Shown here: positions 24,031 through 34,463 of the stretch, in pieces
Layout: each line of letters opens with the position of its first letter
Numbering within the stretch: position 1 is the first letter of the stretch
Source of the DNA: Coix lacryma-jobi var. lacryma-jobi
Lineage: Eukaryota; Streptophyta; Magnoliopsida; Poales; Poaceae
Direction: 5' to 3'
Length of the DNA stretch: 64,000 bases
Assembly (NCBI GenBank): GCA_009763385.1
Contig: VDCT01000326.1
Location: forward strand, 744,001-808,000
Notes under the pieces: model-generated
The model's input: only the letters and a program-made list of their open reading frames with translations
Database searches by the model: none
What the model was told of the DNA's origin: nothing
Program-made: the position numbers and the translations under genes

Positions 24031-25311
24031 CCTAAAATTTTAGCCTTTGATCTAAACATCCAAGCAAAGACACAAGTATCTTTTTACTATTCAGTCCCAA
24101 TGTCCCATCATGGTCTTTCTCCCTTCTCGTATCTCTCCTTGTACGCATGTACCACGATCTCTGTTTAGCTATACCGAATCGGTGGGTTGCTCACGTAGTA
24201 CCCATGCAAATTCAGGCTCTTTTTGCTTGAACTATAAGCGTATTTTAATCCGTATAAATCAATCGTGAAACTGTAATTTTCTCTCATAACAAAATATCAT
24301 ACAAATAAACAGAAGCCCTTTAAGTTCTGTCAAACAACTCGATTGCTAATAAACTGGTGGTGTCTGAGCTGGACATCCATTATTTATATTAATACAATCA
24401 AAGTTAATTGAACTGTAAATTGGCACAAAAACGTTTACATCTTGGTAGTAACAAAAGGAAGGCACATGTATTCATACTGCATGCATGGCTCACAATACAA
24501 AAAAAAAAAGAAAAGTGCATCTGCATGGGTGTGTAGGGTAGAACACGCTTTATAGGGAAAGAGATGATTCAGAGCGGGATTTCCACCTGGAGACAGATAG
24601 CTTAACTGCTTAAGCCATAGTGGCTTGACCACTCTCGGTGCTGAAAGAAAGCAGAGGTCATCAAGCTATGTATGGCATGGCATGGCATGCTCGTGGGTCG
24701 TGGGCAGCAAATTTTCCTGTGGTGGCCACCAGACGGCGAGTCCGATCCACTGCGGCCCAAAAATTGACAGGCCCTGGTGTTTACAGCGGAGCCGAGGAGT
24801 TTTCTGGAAGCAAGAGGATTTCGATTTCTCATCGCAGAAATATCAGGCGGCTTATGGCGCGCGCCCACGTGGCGGGCGCCTCATCCACACAGGCAGGCAG
24901 CCCGCCTCTACCTCCCGCCCGACCCCGCGCCACGCGTCCGCCCTCACCGTCGCATGATCCCGTCGCCCCGGCGCTTTCCGGCCGCCGGATGGCTCGTGGT
25001 CGTGGCGGCCATGACTCATGAGAGCGCTCGTTTCACGGCTGTGGCTGGCTGCATCTCACAGCTACCAGTAGTACAAGTAGCTTGTACTGTAGCTGGCCGC
25101 AGCCGCAGCCGCAGCCGCAGAAATCAGAAGCGAGCACCGAGCAGAGCCCATCCATATATGGCGCGGAGGCGCGCGCGCTCCTGGTCCTGGCTCGAGATTC
25201 CGTCCACGCCATTGCTTCGCACTGCCTCCACACGACGAGCGAGCACCCACCACCCACCACGGCCAACGAAGCTTCGACGAGATCCAGGCGGCTGTGCAGG
25301 GTTAGGTTGCC
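24031..25311. other. Intergenic region upstream of the sigma factor gene
   Basis: The first 600 bases are AT-rich with no gene. From 24640 the sequence becomes GC-rich and is probably the promoter and leader of the sigma factor gene. The ORFs here are shadows. A catatatgg stretch at 25152-25160 might serve as a TATA-like element. Confidence 0.4.
24866..24871. promoter_or_regulatory. G-box CACGTG upstream of the sigma factor
   Basis: Palindromic CACGTG inside gcccacgtggcggg, about 440 bases before the ATG. In Arabidopsis, SIG5 is light- and stress-responsive, and bZIP factors such as HY5 act on G-boxes, so the site is a reasonable candidate. A second CACGTG is in intron 1 (25784-25789). Confidence 0.35.
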
Positions 25312-27301
25312 ATGACCATGACGACGTCCACCGTGACGACGCCCAGCCGGCCGCTCGCCGCCGGAGCCGGCCGCGGCGGTCCGGGCCCGCCGTGCTCTCG
25401 CTCGGCAAGGGTAGTGGCAGCAGCGGCCCGCGGCGGCGGCAGGCGCCGTCCACGAGCTGCGCCGCGCTCGCGTCGCCCGACAAGCAGCGCACGCGCAACA
25501 AGCTACCGGTGTCGTCGAGGAAACAGCAGCAGCAGGAGGAGGAGGAGAGGGCCACGGACTACAACGAGGTCGCGGCGGCGCTGGAGAGCATCTACAAGCT
25601 CAGCCCCGCCGTGGAGGTCGACGAGGAGAAGCGCCACGACGACGACGACGACGAGGGCGGTGAGAAGGCCAAGAAGAAGAGGAAGGGCAGAGTGGTGAGT
25701 TAATTGCCTCCGCTCGCTGTTCAATCACTCCTCTCCCCATCGTTACACGCATGCATCAACGCGCGCGGCTAGCTAATCGTCGCCACGTGCGTCCGCAGGC
25801 TGGCAGGAGCACGGTGATCGTGAAGAGCCGGCGGCGGCGGCGCGGGAGGAGGATGGACCTCGGGAAGCGGGTGGAGATGAAGAGCGCCGCCGCCGCTAGC
25901 AGAGAGCAGCTGCAGCAGCAGGGGGAGGAGGAGGACGAGGGGGAGCGCGAGCGCGAGTTCGAGGAGATGCTGCTGCGGGAGCACTCGGTGTCCACGGACA
26001 TGGGCAGCCTCGACTGGAAGCGCATGAGGATCCCGCCGGTGCTCACCTCGGCGCAGAGCGCGCGACTCTTCAAGACCATGCAGCCCATGAAGGTATAGTA
26101 TAGGGGGTAGATGCCAATTAATTGCATAATTGCGTTGCTCAACCAATTATTCATCCGCGCAATTTTCAATTTTGTATGTAACAAACGAAACAGTATGATT
26201 GATTACTGTAATCAACTAACCATGCAGTTTTTTTTTTTTTTGTTTTCGTTTTTTTGTTTTCTTTCATTCAGGCGATCTTCGAAGTGCAGGAGAGCTTGCG
26301 AGAGGAGCTGCAGAGGGACCCCACCGACGCGGAGCTCGCCGAGGCCACCGGCATGACCGTCCACCAGCTGCGCCGCCGCCTCGACGTCGGCCGGGCCGCC
26401 AGGAACAAGCTCATCAAGGTAAAAACTGAATTCTGATACTCTGAAACTGAAACCTGACCATGACTTGGCACCTGCTGACGTGCAGCACAACCTCCGGCTG
26501 GTGCCTTACGCCATCAACAAGTACTACCCGGACATGGGCGGCGACGAGCGGTTCGACGACCTGTGCCAGGCGGGCGCCAACGGGCTGATCACGGCGATCG
26601 ACCGGTTCGAGCCCAGGCGCGGGTTCCGCATCTCCACCTACCGCGCTCTCGGATCCGCCACTCCGTCGTGCGCGCCATGACGCTGTCCAGCTTCACCCGC
26701 TTCCCGTTCGCCATGGAGTCGGAGCGGCAGGAGATCGGCAAGGCGCGGGAGGAGCTGGCGTTCGAGCTCGGCCGCCCCGCCACGGACGACGAGGTGAGGC
26801 GGCAGGTGGGCATCTCCCCGCAGCGCTACCGCGACGTGCTGCGCATGGCCAGGCCCGCATACTCGCTGCACGCCAGGAACCGCGTCACGCAGGAGGAGCT
26901 CATCAACGAGGTCACCGACGACGACGCCATCGGCGTCGACGCCGGCGGGAGGCACAACACGCTGCTCCGACTCGCCATCGACGACCTCGTGAGTTCGATC
27001 TTTTCCCTCTGGTTTCGGGTTTGGCCTCGATCTGTGAATGCGAACAGCACAGCAACACAGCAACGCTCACGTACGTACGCGCTGAAACTGAAACTGCTGC
27101 ATGCAGCTGGACTCTCTGAAACCCAAGGAGAGCCTGGTGATCCGGCAGCGGTTCGGGCTGGACGGCAGGGGGAAGCGCACGCTCAGCGAGATCGCCGGCA
27201 ACCTCAGCATCTCGCGGGAGATGGTGCGCAAGTACGAGCTCAAGGCGCTCATGAAGCTCAAGCACCCCACACGGGTCGAGTACCTGCGCAGGTACATGTG
27301 A
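25312..27301 (+). CDS. SIG5: Plastid RNA polymerase sigma factor, SIG5-type
   Basis: Nuclear gene for a sigma-70 factor that directs the plastid-encoded RNA polymerase to promoters. Exons: 25312-25694, 25799-26092, 26272-26418, 26486-26988, 27107-27301, all GT/AG. Seen in order: a basic N-terminus (transit peptide); DYNEVAAALESIYKLSP; region 2 with LIKHNLRLVPYAINKYY and DDLCQAGANGLITAIDRFEP; region 3 (EELAFELGRPATDDEVRRQV); and region 4, RTLSEIAGNLSISREMVRKY, ending YLRRYM. The SREMVRKYELKALMKLKH helix, instead of the usual SRERVRQ type, is why I choose SIG5. Exon 4 is 503 bases where a multiple of three is needed, with the shift at about 26645-26660 just before IRHSVVRAMT. A second shift lies near 25380-25392. 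Both may be sequence errors. Confidence 0.8.
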
Positions 27302-27776
27302 TGTCACCCTCCTCATCGTCATCGAGCTTCTTCGATTCTGCTGCCGACCTGTCGCTCGCGCCGTAACAATGGATGGATTCCGATGTATAGTATGCATTGC
27401 CTACATACTAGTATGGAGTAACTAGTACAGCATTACAACAAGGAACTGAACAGAGCTACTCTGCTTGCTCTGTATATATATGTGTGTGGCTATACCATCT
27501 ACCCGTCTTTCTAGCTATTGTATACTAGAAGAAATGTACATATACATGAATGGGTGTGTGTGGAAATCCAGATGACGAGGGAGTTCATTTGAGTGAGGTT
27601 GTATTGCAGCCTTACATGTAATTCTTAACATACATACATTATCCATGGTACATACATATGAAAGAAAGACAAAAGCTCCATGTTTGCATAGATAATCTAA
27701 TCATCATGTTTTTCTAATGGTATATGCGCCAACTTCCCACATTCACACTTAGACCTAACGGAACTCAAACATCACA
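27302..27776. other. 3' flank of the sigma factor gene, no gene seen
   Basis: Includes the probable 3' UTR (tatatatatgtgtgtg near 27472). No ORF of interest. Confidence 0.5.
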
Positions 27777-28083
27777 AAAGACATCTCCAACAACAGGAGA
27801 AAAAAAAATCCAAACTCAAAACTTGTTATTAGGGGAGATAAATATGTGTTATTCTGCTTTTGGGTTTTGGTAGTCTCTTCTCTAGCAGAATGAGAAAACT
27901 ATATCTCCAATAAGAAAAGCAGTGGATTTGGAGAGAAGAGATCTCTTCTTTATTTGAGGGGTTGGAGGCTATGATTTGAAACTGGAAAAAAAATTCTTAT
28001 TGAGCGTGAGTTTGAGGAACTGCTACAGCTAACAAAATTTCTAATACAATATTTCTTTTCTCATTGGCTGGAGGTGCTCTTAG
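27777..28083. mobile_element. Probable MITE with (g)agcatctccaac-type ends
   Basis: The left end agacatctccaacaacagga and the right end gctggaggtgctcttag are imperfect inverted repeats. The interior is AT-rich with internal near-repeats (gatttgg agagaag... ttggagg). No clear target duplication was seen, so the superfamily is open. Confidence 0.5.
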
Positions 28084-28797
28084 CAATCAGCACAAGAAAA
28101 CCAAAGAACCTACCTAGACATGATATAAACAAAAGGAACTTTAGCTCGCTATCCTTCTTTGATGTCTCCATGCCATCAATCTGTCCAAAGACTTCGATCA
28201 CCATAACTTACGAGATAGTTTACACCCTTCCTTAAAAGCTTCTCTCTCTTCCTCTTTAGATAACTGAGACTAGTGTCTATCCAGTACGTTCCTCTAGAAT
28301 TACCTGCAGGAAGAATTAGTGTTTGGTTCGTTAAAAACAATATTGTTTCTACTCAACAGCACAAAAGCCTAGCACATCGCCACCAAAACACTATTACTTG
28401 CTTTCTAACATCTAGGGGCAAAACAAAACCAAATGATTGGGTTTGAAAATGATGAACAATGCATTCCACAATAAACTTGTTGTATGACAGTTTTAAAAAA
28501 GAGACATTAGATTGTTACCTCTAAGTCATACAAGTTGTGTTTATTGTTCCCTTTTATCAAGTTTTCTTTTGTATGATTTGCACCTCTCTTTAAATACCAA
28601 AGAAAAATCTTTATCTTAAGAGAAAGCTTAGCCTTCCAGAACATAGTTTTTCTAGAAATTTATTTTTTTTATCTCTCCACAGATATTGTAGTGAAAAAAC
28701 ACATTCTTTCTTAACTGCCAAATGAACTCGTCCTTATTAAGTGACCGGCAAAACTAAGGAGACAAGACTAAGCCGATCCTTCAACTCTTCCTCAACT
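28084..28797. other. Intergenic, no gene seen
   Basis: AT-rich sequence with no supported feature. Confidence 0.5.
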
Positions 28798-29146
28798 AAA
28801 AGCAACTCCAATGATTTTGTATTTTTTGTTTGGCAAAATATGGTATTTGTCAACTCTCAAATTAATATGGTAAAGGTAAAAAAAGTCAATCTTCAACGGT
28901 TTTGCATTTAGACTTGACAAAACTAAAAAATTGTGCGCACGAGAGGAAAATATCACGTAGGAGTAGTACGCGAGGGCGATTGCCAAACGAACTGCGGCTT
29001 GGTATATATGTCAAATATCACCCGGTGTTTGCCAAGTTGCTAAAAATGTCAAGCTCATTTGCAAAACCGTTGGATGTGAGATTTTTAGTTTTTTTTGCAA
29101 AAACAAGAATGCAAAACCCATTTGCAAAACCGTTGAAGATGCTCTA
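28798..29146. mobile_element. Probable MITE with gagcatcttcaacggttttgc end
   Basis: The right end, read inverted, is agagcatcttcaacggtttt; the left end is aaaagcaactccaatgattt. Inside, ttcaacggttttgcatttag (28892-28911) and the ttgcaaaaccgttg copies (29059-29072, 29121-29134) are inverted partners. The target duplication is unclear. Confidence 0.5.
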
Positions 29147-30052
29147 ATGTCCTTCTATTCTAAACGAAACATTCAGAGGGGGGCTACTTATCACACTAGC
29201 CACTCACCCTTTCTTCTCACAATATTGAATAAAGCTAGGTACTTTAACTTTAAAGGCTCCTGGCCAATCCAAAGGGCATCCAAATCAATTTTGAGTTGTT
29301 AATAATTTAGCTTATTAAGTACTTGGAACCGTCTTTCTCAAAATCAATATTGTTCAGTTTACGAAGGTCAAACAGAAAAGTTCTTGGAACCGTCTTTCAC
29401 TATTAACAGTGAAACATAGGTACATTTATAATCCAAAAAGCGGCTACAACTAATTTATTTTAAGAGAAAAATATTATTTCACGATTGATATATGTGGATT
29501 AAAGGAGCTGAATAGCTCAAATGAATAAGTTCAAACTCCGTTTCAAAATAATTGGCAACTTTTACTTAAAGAATTGTTCACACTTTGTTTGGAAATTCCA
29601 TATCCGTATAGAATTGATCGTTGTGAGCCGTAATAAGCTTCATGCCCATGGATTTGATGCTCATCCGTCTGAAAGCAAGCGATGACAAACCGCGATGACG
29701 CACAAACGCAGGGGGCATGCTCGCCAGATGTAACTGCCCACGTCCGCGTGCGTGGTTCAACATGCTCGTCTGGCAGAGGCAACACAAAGTGCCAAGCTTG
29801 CAATTCCCCACGACCCCACCTCCGCCTCTCTCGTCATGCACGCCGCCACGTACGCGAGCGCCGGTGACTAGCGCCCCCATCTCCGCAGTCCGCACCCACC
29901 TGGCCGCCTCACCTCGATTCCTCGAAGCCGCACCGCATTAGCACATCCATCGCGCAACTGCTTCCTTCCGGAGTAGCGCCAGCAAACAAAAAAGGGGTAG
30001 CGCCTTTGCCCACCCCGACCTCGCGATCGACCGATCGATCGATCCGGCAGCC
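29147..30052. other. Intergenic and promoter of the membrane protein gene
   Basis: No gene seen. It becomes GC-rich from 29690. Close to the start codon is a cgatcgatcgatcg run (30025-30042), within the likely leader. Confidence 0.4.
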
Positions 30053-30897
30053 ATGGTGAAGCTGGCGACGGCCAGGGAGGCGCGGCTGTACGGGCCGGCG
30101 CTGGCGGCGCGGCGGTGGGAGTACATCAACGCGGGGGTGTACGTGTTCGCGGCGCTGCTCCTGGCGGCGGGCGTCCTCGCGGCGGCGCTGTCCGTGTCCG
30201 TGTCCGCGCCGGCGCTCGCCATGGCCGCCGTGGCGCTGGCGGCCGTCGCGGCCGTGAACGCGCACGACCTCGCGGCGCACCTCGCGGGCGTCGACTGCCG
30301 CGTGGGGCTGGCGAGGTACGACGCGCAGCTCGGCCTCGTGGAGTTCCTCGTGCCGGTCGTGCACGCGGCCGGGTGCGCGCTCGCCGTCGTCGGCCTGGCG
30401 CTGCTGCTGGCCTCCGGCTCCCACTCCCAGCACTCCGAGCACCAGCAGCACGGGGGGCGGAGCCGGGACCGGGAGGCGCACGCGGCGACCATGCTGCTCG
30501 CCGCGGCGCTGCTGTGGGTGCTGGGCTCCGTGCTCAACTCGTGCCAGGTGTACGAGCGCGCCGACGGCCGCGCGCAGCTGCTGCAGTCGGGCGTGCAGGT
30601 GCCTCAGCTGCTGGGGAGCCTGCTGTTCCTGGTCGCCGGGGCGCTGAGCCGCCGCGGCGGAAGCCTCGCCGCCGCCGAGGAGCCCGCGTGGCTGTGCCTG
30701 GCGGGGAGTGTGCTGTGGCTGGCGGCGGCGCTGCTCAACGTGCTCAAGGTGTTCGCCATGCACCAGAGCGACGCGCTGCGGCTGGAGAAGCTCCGCGGCG
30801 GCGCGCAGGAGTGGCTCAGCCGCGACCGCGAGGCCGCGTGCCGCTCAACTGGGAGGAGGCCGCCAGGAGGCGGGCGCTGCCCACCGAGCTCCGGTGA
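30053..30897 (+). CDS. Conserved plant multi-pass membrane protein, function unknown
   Basis: Single-exon gene with a good start context (gcagccATGGTG). Residues about 25-48, 52-72, 95-120, 146-166, 182-199 and 212-234 are hydrophobic and likely membrane helices. I recognise the pattern of a conserved plant family of unknown function: LVEFLVPVVHA, VLGSVLNSCQVYERADG, QVPQLLGSLLFLV, LNVLKVFAMHQSDALRLEKL, GGAQE. The frame that opens at 30053 runs to 30967, but the family-like end GRVPLNWEEAARRRALPTEL lies in the next frame and stops at 30897. One base is therefore missing near 30830 (after codons for SRDRE); I place the end at 30897. The enzyme or transport role, if any, is unknown. Confidence 0.75.
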
Positions 30898-31223
30898 TCC
30901 TCGCTCGACACAGCTTTTCCCGTGTGAGGTGGAAAATAATAAATTGTTTGGGCTGCCACCCTTCTAGGCCGTTGCTGGGCTTGCTTAAATGACGGACCGA
31001 ACCCCGGATTGTTGGGCCCAATAGTTGCTGCAGCTTACTAATAATTCAACATTCCGTTTCCTACGTCCGATCCGAGTTAATGCTCGATTTCCTCCGTTTC
31101 ATAACCAAATTAAATTAAACATGGCCACCAACACCGTGCTAATGCAAAAATCACATACAAGTGTTGTAGCTAGATGCAGCAAGCAAGCAGGAAGGATACA
31201 TGCATCATCCCCTCAAATTCATA
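30898..31223. other. Gap between convergent genes
   Basis: Short convergent 3' flanks of the membrane protein and F-box genes; an aataataaat at 30936-30946 could be a polyadenylation signal. Nothing else seen. Confidence 0.45.
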
Positions 31224-32393
31224 TCAATCGGGAAACTTGATCGGACACAGCTCAGGGCACCGCGGCAACTGAAAGAAGGCATGTGGCACCAGGCTTTCAC
31301 GAAATACCAGGAACCACGGCTGGCAGTCAAAACAACGCATTTGCGTGCGCACCCTCTTCTCCTGGAGATCAACTAGCATGGCCACAGGAAAGTAGGGGTC
31401 GCCGACGAGGATGCTGCCGCTGCCTTCGCCTTCCACGGTGATTGCCCTGCTGATGAACAGTGCGCGGCCGACTTGTCTCGGCGGCGGGACCTCCATCCGG
31501 AGGCGCAACGTCCAGCTCTCCGATCCGGCGCCGTAGTCTTGCAAAGCCCAGACGTGGAGCCACGCCGCCGCACCCGCACCCGCACCCGGCCGCGGCGTGC
31601 TCGCGGCGGCGCAGAGGGACCCGTCTAGCTCCAGCAGCGCTGCGTCTTCAACACCGGGCGGCCGCGACATGAGCCGGAACGTCTCTGAAGTTGTGTGGAA
31701 CGCCAGCATCTTGCCGGTGCCTATGGCTTGAGGGTGGTCGGAGAACCAGTGGAGGATCTCGCCGTGAGCCACAGGCTGCCTGTACACCGTTATGATGGGA
31801 CCATCCGCATCAGGAGCGCGCGACAGCCGCCGGGGCTTGGTGCCGCCGCACGCGAGGATGTAGTAGTAGTCGTTCCATTCCGACGACGACGACGAGGACA
31901 AGAGGCGGTACTCGTCGGAGGACTTGATCTGCCCATGGCACAGGAGGCGGTACTCGCCGGAGGGCCTGTGCAGGTAGAAGCCGCAGGGGAACGCGGTGAA
32001 GCAGGGGTCGGGACATGACACCGGCAGGTTGGTCCACTGCCTGGTCACGGGGTTGCAGACGACGTAGAGGCCATGGCGCTGCTGGAACACGAGGAGGCCG
32101 TCGAGAGAGTAGAGCAGCGGGGACCAGGTCGCCGTCCCGTTCTCCAAGCGATGGGCTGTGTCGCAGAGGAAGCCGGCGCCACCGCCGCGCCGTGGCGTGA
32201 CGTCCGCCGGGTCGAGGGAAAGAGGTATGGCGTTCACCTTCATGCACGGCCGGGTGGTGTAGATCATCTCGCGCTGCCGGCGCGCGGAGTGGGCGGCCAG
32301 GAAGGACAGCTCTGTGGTGATGCGGCGCCAGCGCTTGCAGACGGCGCGGCAGCGGAGCACCGACTCCGACGGCAGGCGCACAAGGATCTCCAT
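31224..32393 (-). CDS. F-box protein, single exon
   Basis: Minus-strand ORF whose N-terminal motif is an F-box: LCDDAVMEILVRLPSESVLR, then CRAVCKRWRRI. A C-terminal F-box-associated region follows (LLYSLDGLLVF, VCNPVTRQWTNLP, GEILHWF, LLELDGSLCAA, WTLRLRME), and the ORF ends at CPIKFPD. Such proteins recruit substrates to SCF ubiquitin ligases. The open frame extends upstream to 32471 without an ATG. The first in-frame ATG is 32393 (MEILVRLP), which would remove the start of the F-box helix. An ATG at 32428 sits one frame away and would give the fuller F-box if one base were missing between them. The start is therefore uncertain, and 32428 with an indel is the more attractive reading. Confidence 0.8.
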   Translation of the reverse strand: MEILVRLPSESVLRCRAVCKRWRRITTELSFLAAHSARRQREMIYTTRPCMKVNAIPLSLDPADVTPRRGGGAGFLCDTAHRLENGTATWSPLLYSLDGLLVFQQRHGLYVVCNPVTRQWTNLPVSCPDPCFTAFPCGFYLHRPSGEYRLLCHGQIKSSDEYRLLSSSSSSEWNDYYYILACGGTKPRRLSRAPDADGPIITVYRQPVAHGEILHWFSDHPQAIGTGKMLAFHTTSETFRLMSRPPGVEDAALLELDGSLCAAASTPRPGAGAGAAAWLHVWALQDYGAGSESWTLRLRMEVPPPRQVGRALFISRAITVEGEGSGSILVGDPYFPVAMLVDLQEKRVRTQMRCFDCQPWFLVFRESLVPHAFFQLPRCPELCPIKFPD

Positions 32394-32450
32394 GACTGCG
32401 TCGTCGCACAGGCACAGACCCTCTTCATCTCCTCCTCCTCCTGATGTACT

Positions 32451-32462
32451 TACTATATATAT
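32451..32462 (-). promoter_or_regulatory. Candidate TATA box of the single-exon F-box gene
   Basis: A tactatatatatagta stretch just upstream of the reading frame on the minus strand. It is AT-palindromic, so direction is inferred from the gene. Confidence 0.35.
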
Positions 32463-32653
32463 AGTACTCACCTACGAGAGAGAGAGCAAGACGGATCCGT
32501 GCAAATAAATCTTGTACAGCTCGGAGACGAGGGAGGGCGAGGGCCAGGGAGAGTCCGCCGTGTAAACGTGTAAAAACAAATTTAAAAAACGGCAGTGCCA
32601 GCGACCGAACGTCCGGACGGATACACGCATCCAGACGCCTAAGCCTACACTTT

Positions 32654-32978
32654 GGGCTGTTTGGTACAGCTCATGCTTGATGAGCTGTTGTGAGCTGTTA
32701 TTTTTTGTCAAACACCATTTTACAAAATAGCTTCACCCATGAAGCTGTTTTATCCTCTCTCTCACAAAAACAGCTTCACCCATGAAGCTGAAAAAAAGTA
32801 GCTTTCCACAGCTTACACCTCCACTTCTCTCTCCCAATCATACATGAAGTTGTTGGTGAAGCTGTTTTGCCAGACACTTTTTCCAAAACAGCTTGGCTCC
32901 ACCTAGGAAGTTGTTCATGAAGCTATTTTCTAAAAAAAACAGCTTCACCAGTGAAGTTGAGCTGTACCAAACGGGGCC
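32654..32978. mobile_element. Tourist-like MITE, family copy 1 (325 bp)
   Basis: The ends gggctgtttggtacagctc and, inverted, ggccccgtttggtacagctc flank an interior rich in cagcttcaccatgaagctg repeats. A 3-base duplication ttt occurs at 32651-32653 and 32979-32981. It is clearly the same family as 43579-43904. Confidence 0.9.
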
Positions 32979-33127
32979 TTTGTTTCCCACACGTTCACTT
33001 CGCCCCATGCCAATGCGGCTCCGTCCACACCCGCGCACTCCCTTGCGTCTCGTGGATCTACATGGGCCCACCCTACTGAAACATTATCCCTACTGTTAGA
33101 CCGCACATGCCCTCTCCGTCGTCTACA

Positions 33128-33641
33128 TTGTCGAATCATAGACTAACTAGGCTCAATAGAATCGTCAGGCGAAGTAGATTCCGGTTGATAAATTAATTTT
33201 TATAATTAATCTATATTTAATACTTCAGGCATGTGTCCCAATATTCGATGTAATGGAAAAAGTCTATTTACCACCTGAACTATCAGAGTTGGCCAACATA
33301 ATACCTCCAAGTACAAAACCGGTTGTTTAATACTTTAAAGTTTGAAAAACAATCTAAATCGCCACCCTGAGCGTGGACTTTAAGAGGGAGAGCCGCGACC
33401 TGGTAGGTGGGCCTGGGTGTGCAGGGACACCAGCGTGTGCAAGCTGGCCACGCTGGCTGCCACCTCAACCAAAACCAGCCTGAAATACCGCTTAGGGGGC
33501 GATTTAGACTGTTTTGCAAACTTTAAAGTGTTAAACAATTGGTTTTGTACTTGGTGGTATTATGTTGGCCAGCTCTGATAGTTCAGGGGTTCCTCGATGT
33601 AATAGGTGATTTTTTTTGGAAAGACATCTAAACAAGGCCTA
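33128..33641 (-). mobile_element. Tourist-like MITE fragment interrupted by a MULE-MITE
   Basis: On the minus strand, ggccttgtttagatgtcttt (from about 33639) begins the family. After the 339-base insertion it resumes with attacatcgaatattgggac, acatgcctgaagtattaaat and gcctagttagtctatgattc. The distal end is missing. Family signature as at 8486-8990. Confidence 0.7.
33255..33593. mobile_element. MULE-derived MITE (339 bp) nested in the MITE above
   Basis: The ends begin ggaaaaagtc on the left and, inverted, ggaaccc on the right. Long inverted repeats follow: cctgaactatcagagttggc against cctgaactatcagagctggc, then ccaagtacaaaacc and aatctaaatcgcc. A 10-base duplication tcgatgtaat lies at 33245-33254 and 33594-33603, in the 9-11 range of Mutator-type insertions. 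Removing it rejoins the host MITE. Confidence 0.92.
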
Positions 33642-33649
33642 ATAACAAA

Positions 33650-34193
33650 AAGAAAATTAGTTCCTGACTAAAAAAAAGTGCAACTTAGTTTCTTGGCCCC
33701 ATTTGTGTTAAACTTGCTTATTTGGCTCAAAAACAAATTTTATTTAGTTTCTTGGCGTTTTCGTTTGTTTGACAAGGTACCAGTGTCAAAAGCAATGTGA
33801 AATGACTCTTTTACCCTTGATGTGGAATACAACATTACAACAAACAATAACTAATGAAATACAACATTACAACATACAATAAACATTACACATGTTTAAA
33901 TGGTCATTGTGATGTCGTGTGCAAATATAATGGAAAAATAATAATGCTTCAAAAAATATTTTATCTTGTTTTGGAAAACTATTGTAATTATATACATTCA
34001 ATAGTTGCGGTATGTTGTTGTAATGTCGTGTCGGTGCCAGGGGTAAAATAGTCATTCCACATTGTTTTTAACACCGTTGCCTTGTAAACTGACGAAAGGG
34101 CCAAGAACCAAAATAAAATTTGATGTAGGACCAAATAAGTAAATTCAATTGAAAAAAGGCTAAGAAACTAAGGGCCAAAGAACTAATTTTCTC
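33650..34193. mobile_element. MULE-type non-autonomous element (544 bp)
   Basis: The left end aagaaaattagttcctgact and right end, inverted, gagaaaattagttctttggc are matching termini. A 9-base duplication aataacaaa lies at 33641-33649 and 34194-34202. The outer 150 bases on each side are further imperfect inverted repeats (cttggcccc/ggggcc-type). It abuts the end of the MITE at 33641. Confidence 0.85.
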
Positions 34194-34335
34194 AATAACA
34201 AAAACATATCGATATGTACCTATGTAGCTGACAATGCGCTAACATTTTCTTCATAGCTTGGGTTTTAAAAAAAGAAGAAGAGGGATGAAGTTGAATTAAA
34301 TTTCTCCAGATAGATCACAATCCACAACAAATTAA

Positions 34336-34463
34336 GGGCCTGTTCGGTTCATCCGGATTTGACCCCCGGATTAATTTCAACCTGGAATCTTGTGATAATT
34401 TATACTACAATCTCAATCTCCTAAAATGAATCCAGATGGAATAAGTGCAGAACAAACGAGCCC
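34336..34463. mobile_element. Tourist-like MITE (128 bp)
   Basis: The ends gggcctgttcggttcatcc and, inverted, gggctcgtttgttctgcac carry flanking taa at 34333-34335 and 34464-34466, which is the PIF/Harbinger pattern. Confidence 0.8.

Noticed and set aside
29909..30763. 284-residue minus-strand ORF
   Set aside because: Antisense shadow of the membrane protein gene, which has the family motifs and hydrophobic helices.
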